From UBA10649 sp963700745 (lineage in GTDB: Bacteria; Actinomycetota; Actinomycetes; S36-B12), in the NCBI GenBank assembly GCA_963700745.1, contig CAVOYT010000009.1, forward strand, positions 1-64,000: a stretch of DNA of 64,000 bases, given 5' to 3'. Positions 56,693 to 64,000 of this stretch are shown in pieces. Every line of letters starts with the position of its first letter. The stretch's first letter is position 1. The notes beneath the pieces were generated by a model, which did not search any database, was not told the DNA's origin, and saw only the letters and a list, made by a program, of their open reading frames with translations. The position numbers were made by a program, and so were the translations under genes.

Positions 56693-57436
56693 CTAGACGA
56701 TGTCGCTCGTGCGGTCAACGAGCGGAAGTGAACGCAGTCCGCGCTCCAGGTGCCATTGCAGGAACGCGGCCACCAGGCCGCTGGCCTCTCGGCGCTCGCG
56801 GGTCTGGCTGTCGTCGGCCACCGACCAGTCACCGCTGAGCAGCGCGCCCAGCAGCAGGATCGTCGCGGCGGACGGCACCGCCGAGCCGGGAGGGCGGCAG
56901 GAATTGCACACCACCCCGCCCGTCGGGATGGAGAAGGCCCGGTGCGGACCGCTCGCCCCGCAGCGGGCGCAGTCCTCGAAGGACGGCGACCAGCCCGCGA
57001 TCGCGAGCGACCGGAGCAGGTAGGCGTCGAGGATGAGCCCGGGCGCGTGGTCACCGGACACCAGCGACCTGAGGCCGGACACCAGGAGCGCGAACTGCGG
57101 GATCGAGGGCTCGCGCTCCTCCGGGGTGAGCCGCTCCGCCGTCTCCAGCATCGCGGTCCCGGCCGTCCACCGCGGGTAGTCGGACGAGAGCGACGCGCCA
57201 TGGGCCGCGATGGACTCGACCTGCGTGACCGTGTCGAGGGACCGACCCTCGTAGAGCTGGACGTCGACGTGACTGAACGGCTCGAGCCGGGCGCCGATCC
57301 GGCTGGACGTCTTGCGGACTCCGCGAGCGACCCCGCGCACCCGCCCGTGGCTGCGGGTGAGGAGCGTGACGATCCGATCCGCCTCGCCCAGTTTCTGGGC
57401 GCGAAGCACGATCGCCTCATCACGGTAAACCGGCAC
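56693..57436 (-). CDS. recO: DNA repair protein RecO
   Basis: Intact 247 residues. Mediates RecA loading with RecR. N-terminal OB-fold (PVYRDEAIVLRAQKLGEADR, IVTLLTRSHGRVRGVARGVR), then the helical domain, and a zinc-binding CARCGASGPHRAFSIPTGGV ... CNSCRPPG. GTG at 57436 matches the family start. Just upstream of uppS on the same strand, the standard actinobacterial order. Confidence 0.95.
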   Translation of the reverse strand: MPVYRDEAIVLRAQKLGEADRIVTLLTRSHGRVRGVARGVRKTSSRIGARLEPFSHVDVQLYEGRSLDTVTQVESIAAHGASLSSDYPRWTAGTAMLETAERLTPEEREPSIPQFALLVSGLRSLVSGDHAPGLILDAYLLRSLAIAGWSPSFEDCARCGASGPHRAFSIPTGGVVCNSCRPPGSAVPSAATILLLGALLSGDWSVADDSQTRERREASGLVAAFLQWHLERGLRSLPLVDRTSDIV

Positions 57437-57451
57437 GCTACATTCTCTCGT

Positions 57452-58685
57452 ATGAGCGCTCCGGAGCCCGCAAGCCCGGACCCGACACCGCACGTGGCGG
57501 ATCCGGTTGCCGGTCCGGGCCACGTCGCGCCCGTTCCCGCGGAGCCGGCAGCCGAGCCCGAACCGGCGCTGACGGCGGTGCCCCCCGCGGATCCCGACGG
57601 CGACCGCGAGCCGGTGGTCGTCGCGCTCGACTCCAAGTGGCTGCGCAAGGCGCTGTTGGCCGTCGTCGTCGCCATCATCGGGCTGCAGATCATCAACTAT
57701 GCCTGGGGCCAGCTCGGCGGGTTCCTGTTCAACCTCCTGCTGGCCTGGCTGATCGCGATCTCCTTCGACCCGCTCGTCAGCTATCTCGCCCGTCGCGGCC
57801 TGCGACGGGGGTTCGCGACCGCGATCGTCGCCATCGGCACGCTGTCGCTGCTCGGGCTGTTCATCGCCCTCTTCGGCGGCGCGCTGGCCACCCAGATCAC
57901 CGAACTGGTCCTGGCCCTGCCGTCCCTCGTGCTCGACATCGTCGACTGGGTCAACCGCACGTTCAACACCGACATCGACCCGGTCCGGCTGACCAACAAC
58001 CTCAACCTGACCAACCAGGAGATCACGGACCTGGCCTCGTCCCTGGCGGGCGGCATCCTCGGCGTCCTGACCGGCGTCGTCGGCGCGGTCTTCGACTTCG
58101 TCACGATCCTCGTGTTCTCGTTCTACTTCTCGGCCGACGCGCCGCGCATCAAGCGATGGATCTCCTCGTGGCTGAAGCCGGCTCGTCAGGTGGTCTTCAT
58201 CAAGGTGTGGGACATCTCCGTGCAGAAGGCCGGCGGGTTCGTCATCTCCAAGCTGGCGCTCGCCACCTTGTCGGCGGTCTTCCACAGCGGGTTCTTCTAC
58301 CTGATCGACATCCCGTACTGGCTGCCGATGGGCATCTTCGCCGGCGTCGTCAGCCAGTTCATCCCGACCATCGGCACCTACATCGGCGTCGCCCTGCCCG
58401 GCGCTCTTCGCCGTCTTCGACCAGCCGATCGACGTGCTGTGGATCGTCATCTTCGCGACCGTGTACCAGCAGATCGAGAACTACGTCTTCACGCCGCGGA
58501 TCTCGAACCGGACCATGGACATCAACTCCGGCGTCGCGCTGGCCTCGGTGTTCGTCGGCGCGGCGCTGTTCGGGCCCATCGGCGCCATCATCGGCATCCC
58601 GCTCGCGGCGATCGTCATCGCGGTCTTCGAGGCCTACGGGCAGCGGTACGAGGTCCATCCGTACGTCCACCGCAGCTCCCGATAG
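57452..58685 (+). CDS. AI-2E family transporter (one frameshift)
   Basis: A Pro/Ala/Glu-rich cytoplasmic start (PVPAEPAAEPEPALTAVPPA) precedes about eight helices of the AI-2E/YdiK family: ALLAVVVAIIGLQIINYAWG, LFNLLLAWLIAISFDPLVSY, ILVFSFYFSADAPRIKRWI, PYWLPMGIFAGVVSQFIPTI and VALASVFVGAALFGPIGAII. Frame change near 58405. Family members move small molecules or Na+; the substrate is unknown. It is an insertion between recO and era relative to the core cluster, and divergent from recO. ATG at 57452. Confidence 0.9.
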
Positions 58686-58691
58686 CCACCA

Positions 58692-58772
58692 CCCCCTTCG
58701 TTGACCGTGCACTTGTTGGGGTCTACCGGCGGGCGAACACCCCAACGAGCGCACACTCAACGAAAGAGGGGG
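58692..58772. terminator. Long inverted repeat between AI-2E transporter and era
   Basis: Left arm CCCCCTTCGTTGA...TTGTTGGGGT and right arm ACCCCAACGAGC...TCAACGAA...GGGG pair over about 30 bases with few mismatches, loop about 16 bases. Sits between convergent genes, so probably a bidirectional terminator. Long arms are unusual for a simple terminator. Confidence 0.65.
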
Positions 58773-58797
58773 GCGGGGCAGGCCGGGCGCGGGCGGG

Positions 58798-59712
58798 TCA
58801 GAAGCCGAGGCGACGCAGCTGCTTGGGGTCCCGCTGCCAGTCCTTGGCCACCTTCACCCGGATGTCGAGGTAGACCGGGACGCCCAGCAGGCTCTCGATC
58901 TCCTTGCGCGCCCGAGTGCCCACCTGCTTCAGCCGCGAGCCGGCCTTGCCGATCACGATGGCCTTCTGCGAGTCGCGCTCGACGAACAGCGTCGCCCGGA
59001 CGTCGGTGAGCGGACGGTCGACCGGACGGTCCTCACGCGGCTCGATCTCGTCCACCACGACGGCGATCGAATGCGGAAGCTCGTCCTGCACGCCATCGAG
59101 GGCCGCCTCCCGGATCAGCTCCGCGAAGGCGATCTCCATCGTCTCGGCCTCGTCCTCCCCCTCGGGGAACAGCACCGGACCCTCCGGCAGGTGGGTGATC
59201 AGCCGCTCGGCCAGCAGGTTCACCTGGTCGCCGGTCAGCGCCGAGACCGGCACGACTTCCGCCCACGGCATGCCGACGTCCTCGGCCAGCTGGGCCACCT
59301 CGCCCAGTCGCTCGGCGAGCACCGCGCGCGACACCGCGTCCGTCTTCGTCACGACCGCCACCATGGGCTTGCGGCGGATGTGCGACAGCTCCGTGGCGAT
59401 GTAGCGGTCGCCGGGGCCGACGGACTGGTCCGCCGGAATGCAGAGTCCGACCACGTCGACGCTCGACCACGTCTCGCGCACCTGGTCGTTCAGCCGCTCG
59501 CCGAGCAGCGTGCGCGGGCGGTGCAGGCCCGGCGTGTCCACCATGATCAGCTGGCCGTCCGGGCGATTGACGATGCCACGCAGCACCCGGCGTGTCGTCT
59601 GCGGCCGGTCCGAGGTGATGGCCACCTTGCGCCCGACCAGGGCGTTGGTCAGCGTCGACTTCCCGGCATTCGGACGGCCCACCAGGCACGCGAAGCCGCT
59701 GCGGAACGTCAC
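58798..59712 (-). CDS. era: GTPase Era
   Basis: Intact 304 residues. Ribosome-associated GTPase for 30S maturation. G1 GRPNAGKST, G2 region TSDRPQTTR, G3 DTPGLHRP, G4 TKTD, G5 SALTGDQ. The C-terminal KH domain shows AIVIGKAGSRLKQVGTRARK and VPVYLDIRVKVAKDWQRD. GTG 59712 overlaps the EamA stop (GTGA). Confidence 0.97.
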   Translation of the reverse strand: MTFRSGFACLVGRPNAGKSTLTNALVGRKVAITSDRPQTTRRVLRGIVNRPDGQLIMVDTPGLHRPRTLLGERLNDQVRETWSSVDVVGLCIPADQSVGPGDRYIATELSHIRRKPMVAVVTKTDAVSRAVLAERLGEVAQLAEDVGMPWAEVVPVSALTGDQVNLLAERLITHLPEGPVLFPEGEDEAETMEIAFAELIREAALDGVQDELPHSIAVVVDEIEPREDRPVDRPLTDVRATLFVERDSQKAIVIGKAGSRLKQVGTRARKEIESLLGVPVYLDIRVKVAKDWQRDPKQLRRLGF

Positions 59713-60614
59713 GTCACCGACTCCCGTCGCTCGACCGGCGCATCCCGCCGATTCTCGGCGGTCCCCAGCAACGCTAGGGCACCGACGATCAGGAAGCACC
59801 CGATCCACCCGACCGTCCCGATCGTCTCGGCCAGCAGGACGACTCCCAGCACAGTCGCGACGGCCGGCTCGAACAGGTTCAGCGTCGCAATGTGCCCGGG
59901 CTGCAGCTCGCGCAGGCCGATGCCGAACAGCAGGTACGCGACCGTCGTGGTGGCCAGGCCGAGCCACAGCACGGTCACTACGCCGGCACCGGAGACACCA
60001 CCAGGTCGACGTGACTGCGGCCGGCAGGAGGAACAGAGCCGCGACCGAGAACGAGGACGCCAGCACTGCGCTGGCGGGCAGCCCGCTGCGGGCGAGTCGC
60101 ACGCCGAGGACGGTGTACACCGCGTAGCAGGCACCGGCGCCCGCGGCGAGAAGCATGCCCACCGGCTCACCCGACGTCAGGCTGCCGGAGACCAGCAGCG
60201 CCGACGCCCACGACCGCGATCCCCGTCGACACCGCCCACACCCACCCGGGAGCGCCCTCGCGCAGCGCCCAGCCCGAGGATGCCGGCGAGGAACGGGGCG
60301 ACCGCAAGCGAGATGAGCGCGCCGACCGCGACCCCCGTCCTCGCAGTCCCCATGAAGAACAGCGCCTGGTAGCCGGCGACGGCCGCTCCCATGACCCAGA
60401 TGACCGGGCGGCGCCACAGCCGCGCGGAGGAGCGCGACCGTTCCCGCGCCAGGCCACGAACGCGACGAGTCCCGCGGAACCGACGAGCAGGCGCATCGCG
60501 GCGACGCTGGGGCCGGGGGCGTCGGGAGTGAGCAGCTGGACCGCGGTCGCCGATGATGCCGAACAGGGTCGCCGCACCGATCACGGCAAGGGCGGCCTGT
60601 GCCTTCGGCGTCAC
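59709..60614 (-). CDS. EamA/DMT family transporter (frameshifted)
   Basis: About 302 residues with ten helices in two EamA repeats, read across three frames: TPKAQAALAVIGAATLFG, VIWVMGAAVAGYQALFFMGT, GVAVGALISLAVAPFLAGIL, APGWVWAVSTGIAVVGVGAA, ACYAVYTVLGVRLARSGLPA and TLNLFEPAVATVLGVVLLAE. Frame changes near 60540, 60440, 60280, 60200 and 60000. Family members export metabolites or drugs. GTG 60614 overlaps the preceding gene; it overlaps era by 4 bases. Confidence 0.8.
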
Positions 60615-60954
60615 CCGGTCACGGTCCGCGACACCACCGCGCCGTCGGCCGCGCATTCGAGGACCGGGACGCCAGCGCCGCCGAGATCCCGCATGATCTC
60701 AAGGTCGGCAGGGGTCGCAGGCGCCCCGACCACGACGGCGGCCTCGGCTCCCCGGGCACCGGCCGCCACCGCCTGCGCCACCGCCAGGGCAAGCGCCGAG
60801 AGCCGCAGCGAGGGAAGCTCCACGTCGGCGCCGGAGTACGTGCGGCCGGTCTCGTCGCGCAGCGCGCGCACCGGTCCGCGCGCCGACGCGCCCGCGAGCG
60901 CCGCGGGCCAGGGTCACGAGCTTGGCGTCCTCGGGATCGAGGGCGTCAGTCCAT
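60611..60954 (-). CDS. Cytidine deaminase-like small protein (Rv2365c-type, frameshifted)
   Basis: Recognisable as the conserved small protein between corC and era in actinobacteria (Rv2365c in M. tuberculosis): LDPEDAKLVTLARGA, RDETGRTYSGADVELPSLRL, SALALAVAQAVAAGARGAEA and the closing GVPVLECAADGAVVSRTV. The fold resembles cytidine deaminase but the zinc motifs (HAE and PCxxC) are absent, so it probably is not a deaminase. Frame changes near 60905 and 60945 make the exact start (ATG 60954) uncertain. Stop overlaps EamA. Confidence 0.7.
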
Positions 60955-62269
60955 CGTCGCCCTCACGATCGTCAACCGGCTCCTGCGGCACCCTCGTGGC
61001 CAGGACGGTGCCGATGCGGTTGCGGCGACCAGCACCCTGCTCGGCGACCAGCCGCCAACCGTCGAGGTCCACGGTGGCCCCCGGGATCGGGACGCGGCCC
61101 ATGCGCTTGGCCACCAGGCCCAGCACGGTGTCGACCCCCTCCTCCTCGGAGTCCACCTCCGTGTCGATCAGTTCCGCGAAGTCGTCCACGTTCATGCGCG
61201 CCAGCACGCGGAAGCCGCCGTCGGCCAGCTCGGTGACCTCGGGGGCCGCCGTGTCGTACTCGTCCGCGATCTCGCCGACGATCTCCTCGAGGATGTCCTC
61301 GATGGTCACCAGGCCCGCGGTGCCGCCGTACTCGTCCACCACGATCGCCATGTGCACGCGCGCCGACTGCATGTCGCGCAGCAGTGCATCGGCCGGCTTG
61401 CTGTCGGGGACGAAGTACGGGACGCGCATCAGCGACTCCACGCGCTCGGACTGCTCGGCGTCGCGGTGCTCGAACACGCGCCGGACCACGTCCTTGAGGT
61501 ACACGATGCCGACGATGTCGTCGGCGTTCTCCCCGATGACCGGGATGCGGGAGAAGCCGGAGCGCAAGCCCGAGGGACAGCGCCTGGCGCAGCGTCTTGC
61601 TGCGCTCGATGAAGATCATCTCGGTGCGCGGCACCATCACCTCCTTGGCGAAGGTGTCGCCCAGCTCGAAGACCGAGTGGATCATGTCGCGCTCGTCGTG
61701 CTCGATGAGGTCATCGGCCTCGGCGAGGTCGACCATCTCGCGCAGTTCGGCCTGCGACGCGAACGGGCCCTCGCGGTACCCCTTGCCCGGCGTCACCGCG
61801 TTGCCGATGAGGATCAGGAGGGTGGCGAGCGGGCCGAGCACGGTCGCGAGGAATCGTGCCGGTCGCGCGGCCGCCATCGCGATGGACTCCGCGTGCTGGC
61901 GTCCGAGGGTCCCGGCCGCGACGCCGATGACCACGTAGGACGCCATCACCATGATGACCACGGCGATCAGCAGCGCCAGGAAGGTCGACATGCCGCCGCG
62001 AATCGCCAGCGCGTCGACGCAGACGTAGCCGACGAGGACGGTCGCCGTCACCCGTGACACCGTCGACAGGAAGAGCAGGACGTTCACGTGCCGGGGGCGG
62101 TCGTCCAGCAGGACCAGCAGCTGGTCCGGCCCGCCGGTCCCCGTCCTTGCGGGCCTCCTCGACCTTGCTGCGGCTCACCCGACTGATGGCGGTCTCGGCC
62201 GCGGACAGCAGTCCGGCCAGCGCCGACGAGCAGGACCGACAGGACGATCAGCCATGCGTCCGTTGTCAT
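60914..62269 (-). CDS. CNNM/CorC hemolysin-family protein with CBS domains (frameshifted)
   Basis: The N-terminal DUF21 membrane domain (MTTDAWLIVLSVLLVGAG, AGLLSAAETAISRVSRSKVE, TFLALLIAVVIMVMASYVVI, ARPARFLATVLGPLATLLIL) is followed by two CBS domains (HSVFELGDTFAKEVMVPRTE; FSRIPVIGENADDIVGIVYL) and a CorC_HlyC C-terminal domain (HMAIVVDEYGGTAGLVTIED, RVLARMNVDDFAELIDTEVD). Linked in the family to Mg2+ or Co2+ efflux. Frame changes near 62225, 62130 and 61570; the C-terminal end is uncertain between 60914 and about 60950. ATG 62269 overlaps the ybeY stop. Confidence 0.88.
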
Positions 62270-62724
62270 GCTCGGACCTCCCGCCACGCGGCCAGGAGCG
62301 TGTCCTGCAGCGCGAACATCTCGTCGTACTCCGCTGGGGTCGCATGGTCATGGCCGACGAGGTGCAGCGTGCCGTGCGTGGTGAGGAACTGCAGCTCCTC
62401 GTCCAGGCTCCGCCCCGCCGAGACCGCCTGCGTCGCCGCGAAACTCGGGCACAGCACGATGTCGCCGAGGATCCCCGGCTCCGGCGGCTCACCGGAGGAG
62501 GCGCTGCGCACCTCGTCGATCGGGAACGACAGCACGTCCGTCGGCCCCGGCTCGTGCATCCAGTCCTCGTGGAGTGTCGTCATGCGGTCGAGATCGACCA
62601 GCGTGATCCCCAGCTCGCACTCGGGGTGCAGCCGCAGGGATGCGAGCAGGTGAACCGCGAGGTCAGCGAGGGCGTCGACATCACAGGCGACCCCCGACTC
62701 GTTGAGAACCGTCACCTGCGTCAC
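62266..62724 (-). CDS. ybeY: Endoribonuclease YbeY
   Basis: Intact 152 residues. Zinc-dependent RNase for 16S rRNA 3' end maturation and ribosome quality control. Landmarks: LGITLVDLDRMTTLHEDWM, PTDVLSFPIDE and the metal-binding HGTLHLVGHDH (H-x3-H-x5-H). ATG 62724 overlaps the phoH stop (ATGA). Confidence 0.97.
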   Translation of the reverse strand: MTQVTVLNESGVACDVDALADLAVHLLASLRLHPECELGITLVDLDRMTTLHEDWMHEPGPTDVLSFPIDEVRSASSGEPPEPGILGDIVLCPSFAATQAVSAGRSLDEELQFLTTHGTLHLVGHDHATPAEYDEMFALQDTLLAAWREVRA

Positions 62725-63704
62725 GTGCCGCGCTTCGCGTCGTACTTCTCGTAGGCGTCGACGATGCGCCCGACCAGCTTGTGCCGGACGACATCGTGCG
62801 AGGTGAGGCGGCAGAACGCGACGTCGTCGAGTCCGTCGAGGATCTCGGACACGACTCGAAGCCCGCTGGTGGTGCCGCCGGGCAGGTCGACCTGGGTGAC
62901 GTCGCCGGTGACGACCATCGTCGAGCCGAAGCCCAGTCGGGTGAGGAACATCTTCATCTGCTCGGCCGACGTGTTCTGCGCCTCGTCGAGGATGATGAAC
63001 GAGTCGTTCAGCGTGCGCCCGCGCATGTAGGCCAGCGGCGCGATCTCGATGGTGCCGCTGGTGATCAGCCTCGGGATGGAATCCGGGTCGATCATGTCGT
63101 GCAGGGCGTCGTACAGCGGACGCAGGTACGGGTCGATCTTCTCGGACAGCGTCCCGGGCAGGAAGCCGAGCCGCTCCCCGGCCTCGACCGCCGGGCGCGT
63201 GAGCACGATGCGGTTGATGCGCTTGGCCTGCAGGGCCTGGACCGCCTTGGCCACGGCCAGGTAGGTCTTGCCGGTGCCGGCGGGCCCGATGCCGAACACC
63301 ACGGTGTTGTTGTCGATGGCGTCGACATAGCGCTTCTGGTTGAGGGTCTTCGCTCGGATGGTCCGGCCGCGGTTGCTGAGGATGTTCGCGGTGAGGACAT
63401 CGGTGGGACGGGTCCCCGACCTCATCAGGGAGATGCTGCGCTCGACGGACTCGGTCGTGAGCGCCTGCCCCGTGCGCAGCACGGCCAGCATCTCGCCGAC
63501 CAGGGTGTCGATGATCCCCACGTCCGCCGGCGATCCGGTCACGGTGATCTCGTTGCCGCGCGCCATGATGTCGGCCTCCGGGAAGGCGTCCTCGACCAGG
63601 CGCAGGTACTCGTCCCGTGTCCCGAGCAGGGCCACCATCGGCTGGGACGCCGGGACGACGATCGTCGTCTGCGCGCGTGGAGCGTCGGAAGCGGTCTGGG
63701 TCAT
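62721..63704 (-). CDS. phoH: PhoH-like ATPase
   Basis: Intact 327 residues. N-terminal KH-like part (YLRLVEDAFPEADIMARGNE), then the P-loop domain: VVFGIGPAGTGKTYLAVAKA (Walker A), VLTRPAVEAGERLGFLPGTL, FIILDEAQNTSAEQMKMFLT (Walker B) and MVVTGDVTQVDLPGGTTSGL. Proposed RNA-linked helicase or ATPase, partner of YbeY. ATG 63704 is chosen because the longer frame has no conserved sequence. Confidence 0.95.
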   Translation of the reverse strand: MTQTASDAPRAQTTIVVPASQPMVALLGTRDEYLRLVEDAFPEADIMARGNEITVTGSPADVGIIDTLVGEMLAVLRTGQALTTESVERSISLMRSGTRPTDVLTANILSNRGRTIRAKTLNQKRYVDAIDNNTVVFGIGPAGTGKTYLAVAKAVQALQAKRINRIVLTRPAVEAGERLGFLPGTLSEKIDPYLRPLYDALHDMIDPDSIPRLITSGTIEIAPLAYMRGRTLNDSFIILDEAQNTSAEQMKMFLTRLGFGSTMVVTGDVTQVDLPGGTTSGLRVVSEILDGLDDVAFCRLTSHDVVRHKLVGRIVDAYEKYDAKRGT

Positions 63705-63720
63705 CGTGTGCGTCTGCCGA

Positions 63721-64000
63721 TCAGCCGGGGGGCCAGGACAGCGCGCGGCCGCCCAGCAGGTGGAAGTGGACATGGTGGACCGACTGCCCAGCGCCTTCGC
63801 CGGTGTTGGTGACGATCCGGTACCCGGACTCGGCCAGCCCCTCGGATGCAGCAATGGCGCCGGCGACCTCCAGCAGGCGTCCGGCCAGCGCCGGATCGGC
63901 CGCCGCCAGGTCGGCCGCGGTGGCGTAGTGGTCCCGCGGGATCACCAGGACGTGGACGGGCGCCTGCGGCGAGATGTCGCGGAAGGCGAGCACCGAGTCG
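63721..64000 (-). CDS. HIT family protein, C-terminal part (runs off window)
   Basis: Visible part (VLAFRDISPQAPVHVLVIPR, then SGYRIVTNTGEGAGQSVHHV and HFHLLGGRALSWPPG) is the end of a HINT-type nucleoside-monophosphate hydrolase; the catalytic HxHxHxx is HVHFHLL. The N-terminus lies beyond base 64000. It acts on adenosine phosphoramidates in the cytoplasm. Located directly upstream of phoH, as usual. Confidence 0.9.
   Translation of the reverse strand, partial: DSVLAFRDISPQAPVHVLVIPRDHYATAADLAAADPALAGRLLEVAGAIAASEGLAESGYRIVTNTGEGAGQSVHHVHFHLLGGRALSWPPG

Noticed and set aside
58692..58772. Attachment site or phage origin
   Set aside because: The inverted repeat lies between two convergent chromosomal genes and has no mobile genes nearby; a terminator or RNA hairpin is simpler.

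Overview
This is high-GC actinobacterial DNA, most likely from a Propionibacteriales/Nocardioidaceae-like organism (an inference from gene order and protein style). The order zur-uppS-recO-(AI-2E)-era-EamA-cytidine deaminase-like-corC-ybeY-phoH-HIT at 55-64 kb, with glyS at 50 kb and dnaG-dgt at 23-27 kb, is the conserved actinobacterial arrangement also known from mycobacteria. No insertion sequence, CRISPR array, integrase or rRNA gene is visible. Two tRNAs are present: Met(CAU) and Asn(GUU).

A major caveat is that about half of the clear genes, including essential ones (dnaG, glyS, ctaD, zur, ppdK), are split by one or more single-base frame changes while both halves keep family-level conservation. 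This looks like uncorrected indel error in the assembly, not gene decay, so such genes are annotated across their full span. The one well supported pseudogene is a truncated second thioredoxin copy at 16.7 kb.

Layout. 0-4.5 kb: end of an alcohol dehydrogenase, then exported proteins (a pentapeptide-repeat protein, a Cys-rich surface protein and an unknown). 4.5-9.7 kb: a probable cyclic-nucleotide module, with a double-cyclase/AAA/TPR protein, a divergent metallo-beta-lactamase-fold hydrolase and a cyclic-nucleotide-binding protein. 9.8-12 kb: MmcQ-like, DUF4232 and acetolactate decarboxylase genes and tRNA-Met. 12.2-21.3 kb: an accessory island of exported proteins centred on three adjacent genes that together encode six extracytoplasmic cytochrome b5-like domains (one single, one fused to a DUF2231 membrane domain, four in tandem), flanked by unknown secreted proteins and a six-FN3-domain protein. 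This is the most novel-looking part.

21.3-30.2 kb: thioredoxin, DUF167, tRNA-Asn, dnaG, a class V aminotransferase, dgt, and an ApbE/FMN-binding/ferric-reductase-like flavin electron-transfer set. 30.2-37.9 kb: TlpA, CopD-like and aa3-type cytochrome c oxidase genes (ctaC, ctaD, ctaE-like) with an extra cupredoxin and divergent ctaG; many of these overlap by about 4 bases, implying one operon. 38-52 kb: DUF218, pyruvate phosphate dikinase, VKOR, an exported S53 peptidase, dihydrouridine synthase, an MFS exporter, a TrkA-like protein, DUF222/HNH and glyS. 52-56 kb: a Zur-type operator and znuA-znuB-znuC-zur, a self-contained zinc uptake operon with its own repressor. 56-64 kb: the conserved uppS-to-HIT cluster for cell-wall lipid carrier synthesis, DNA repair and ribosome maturation.
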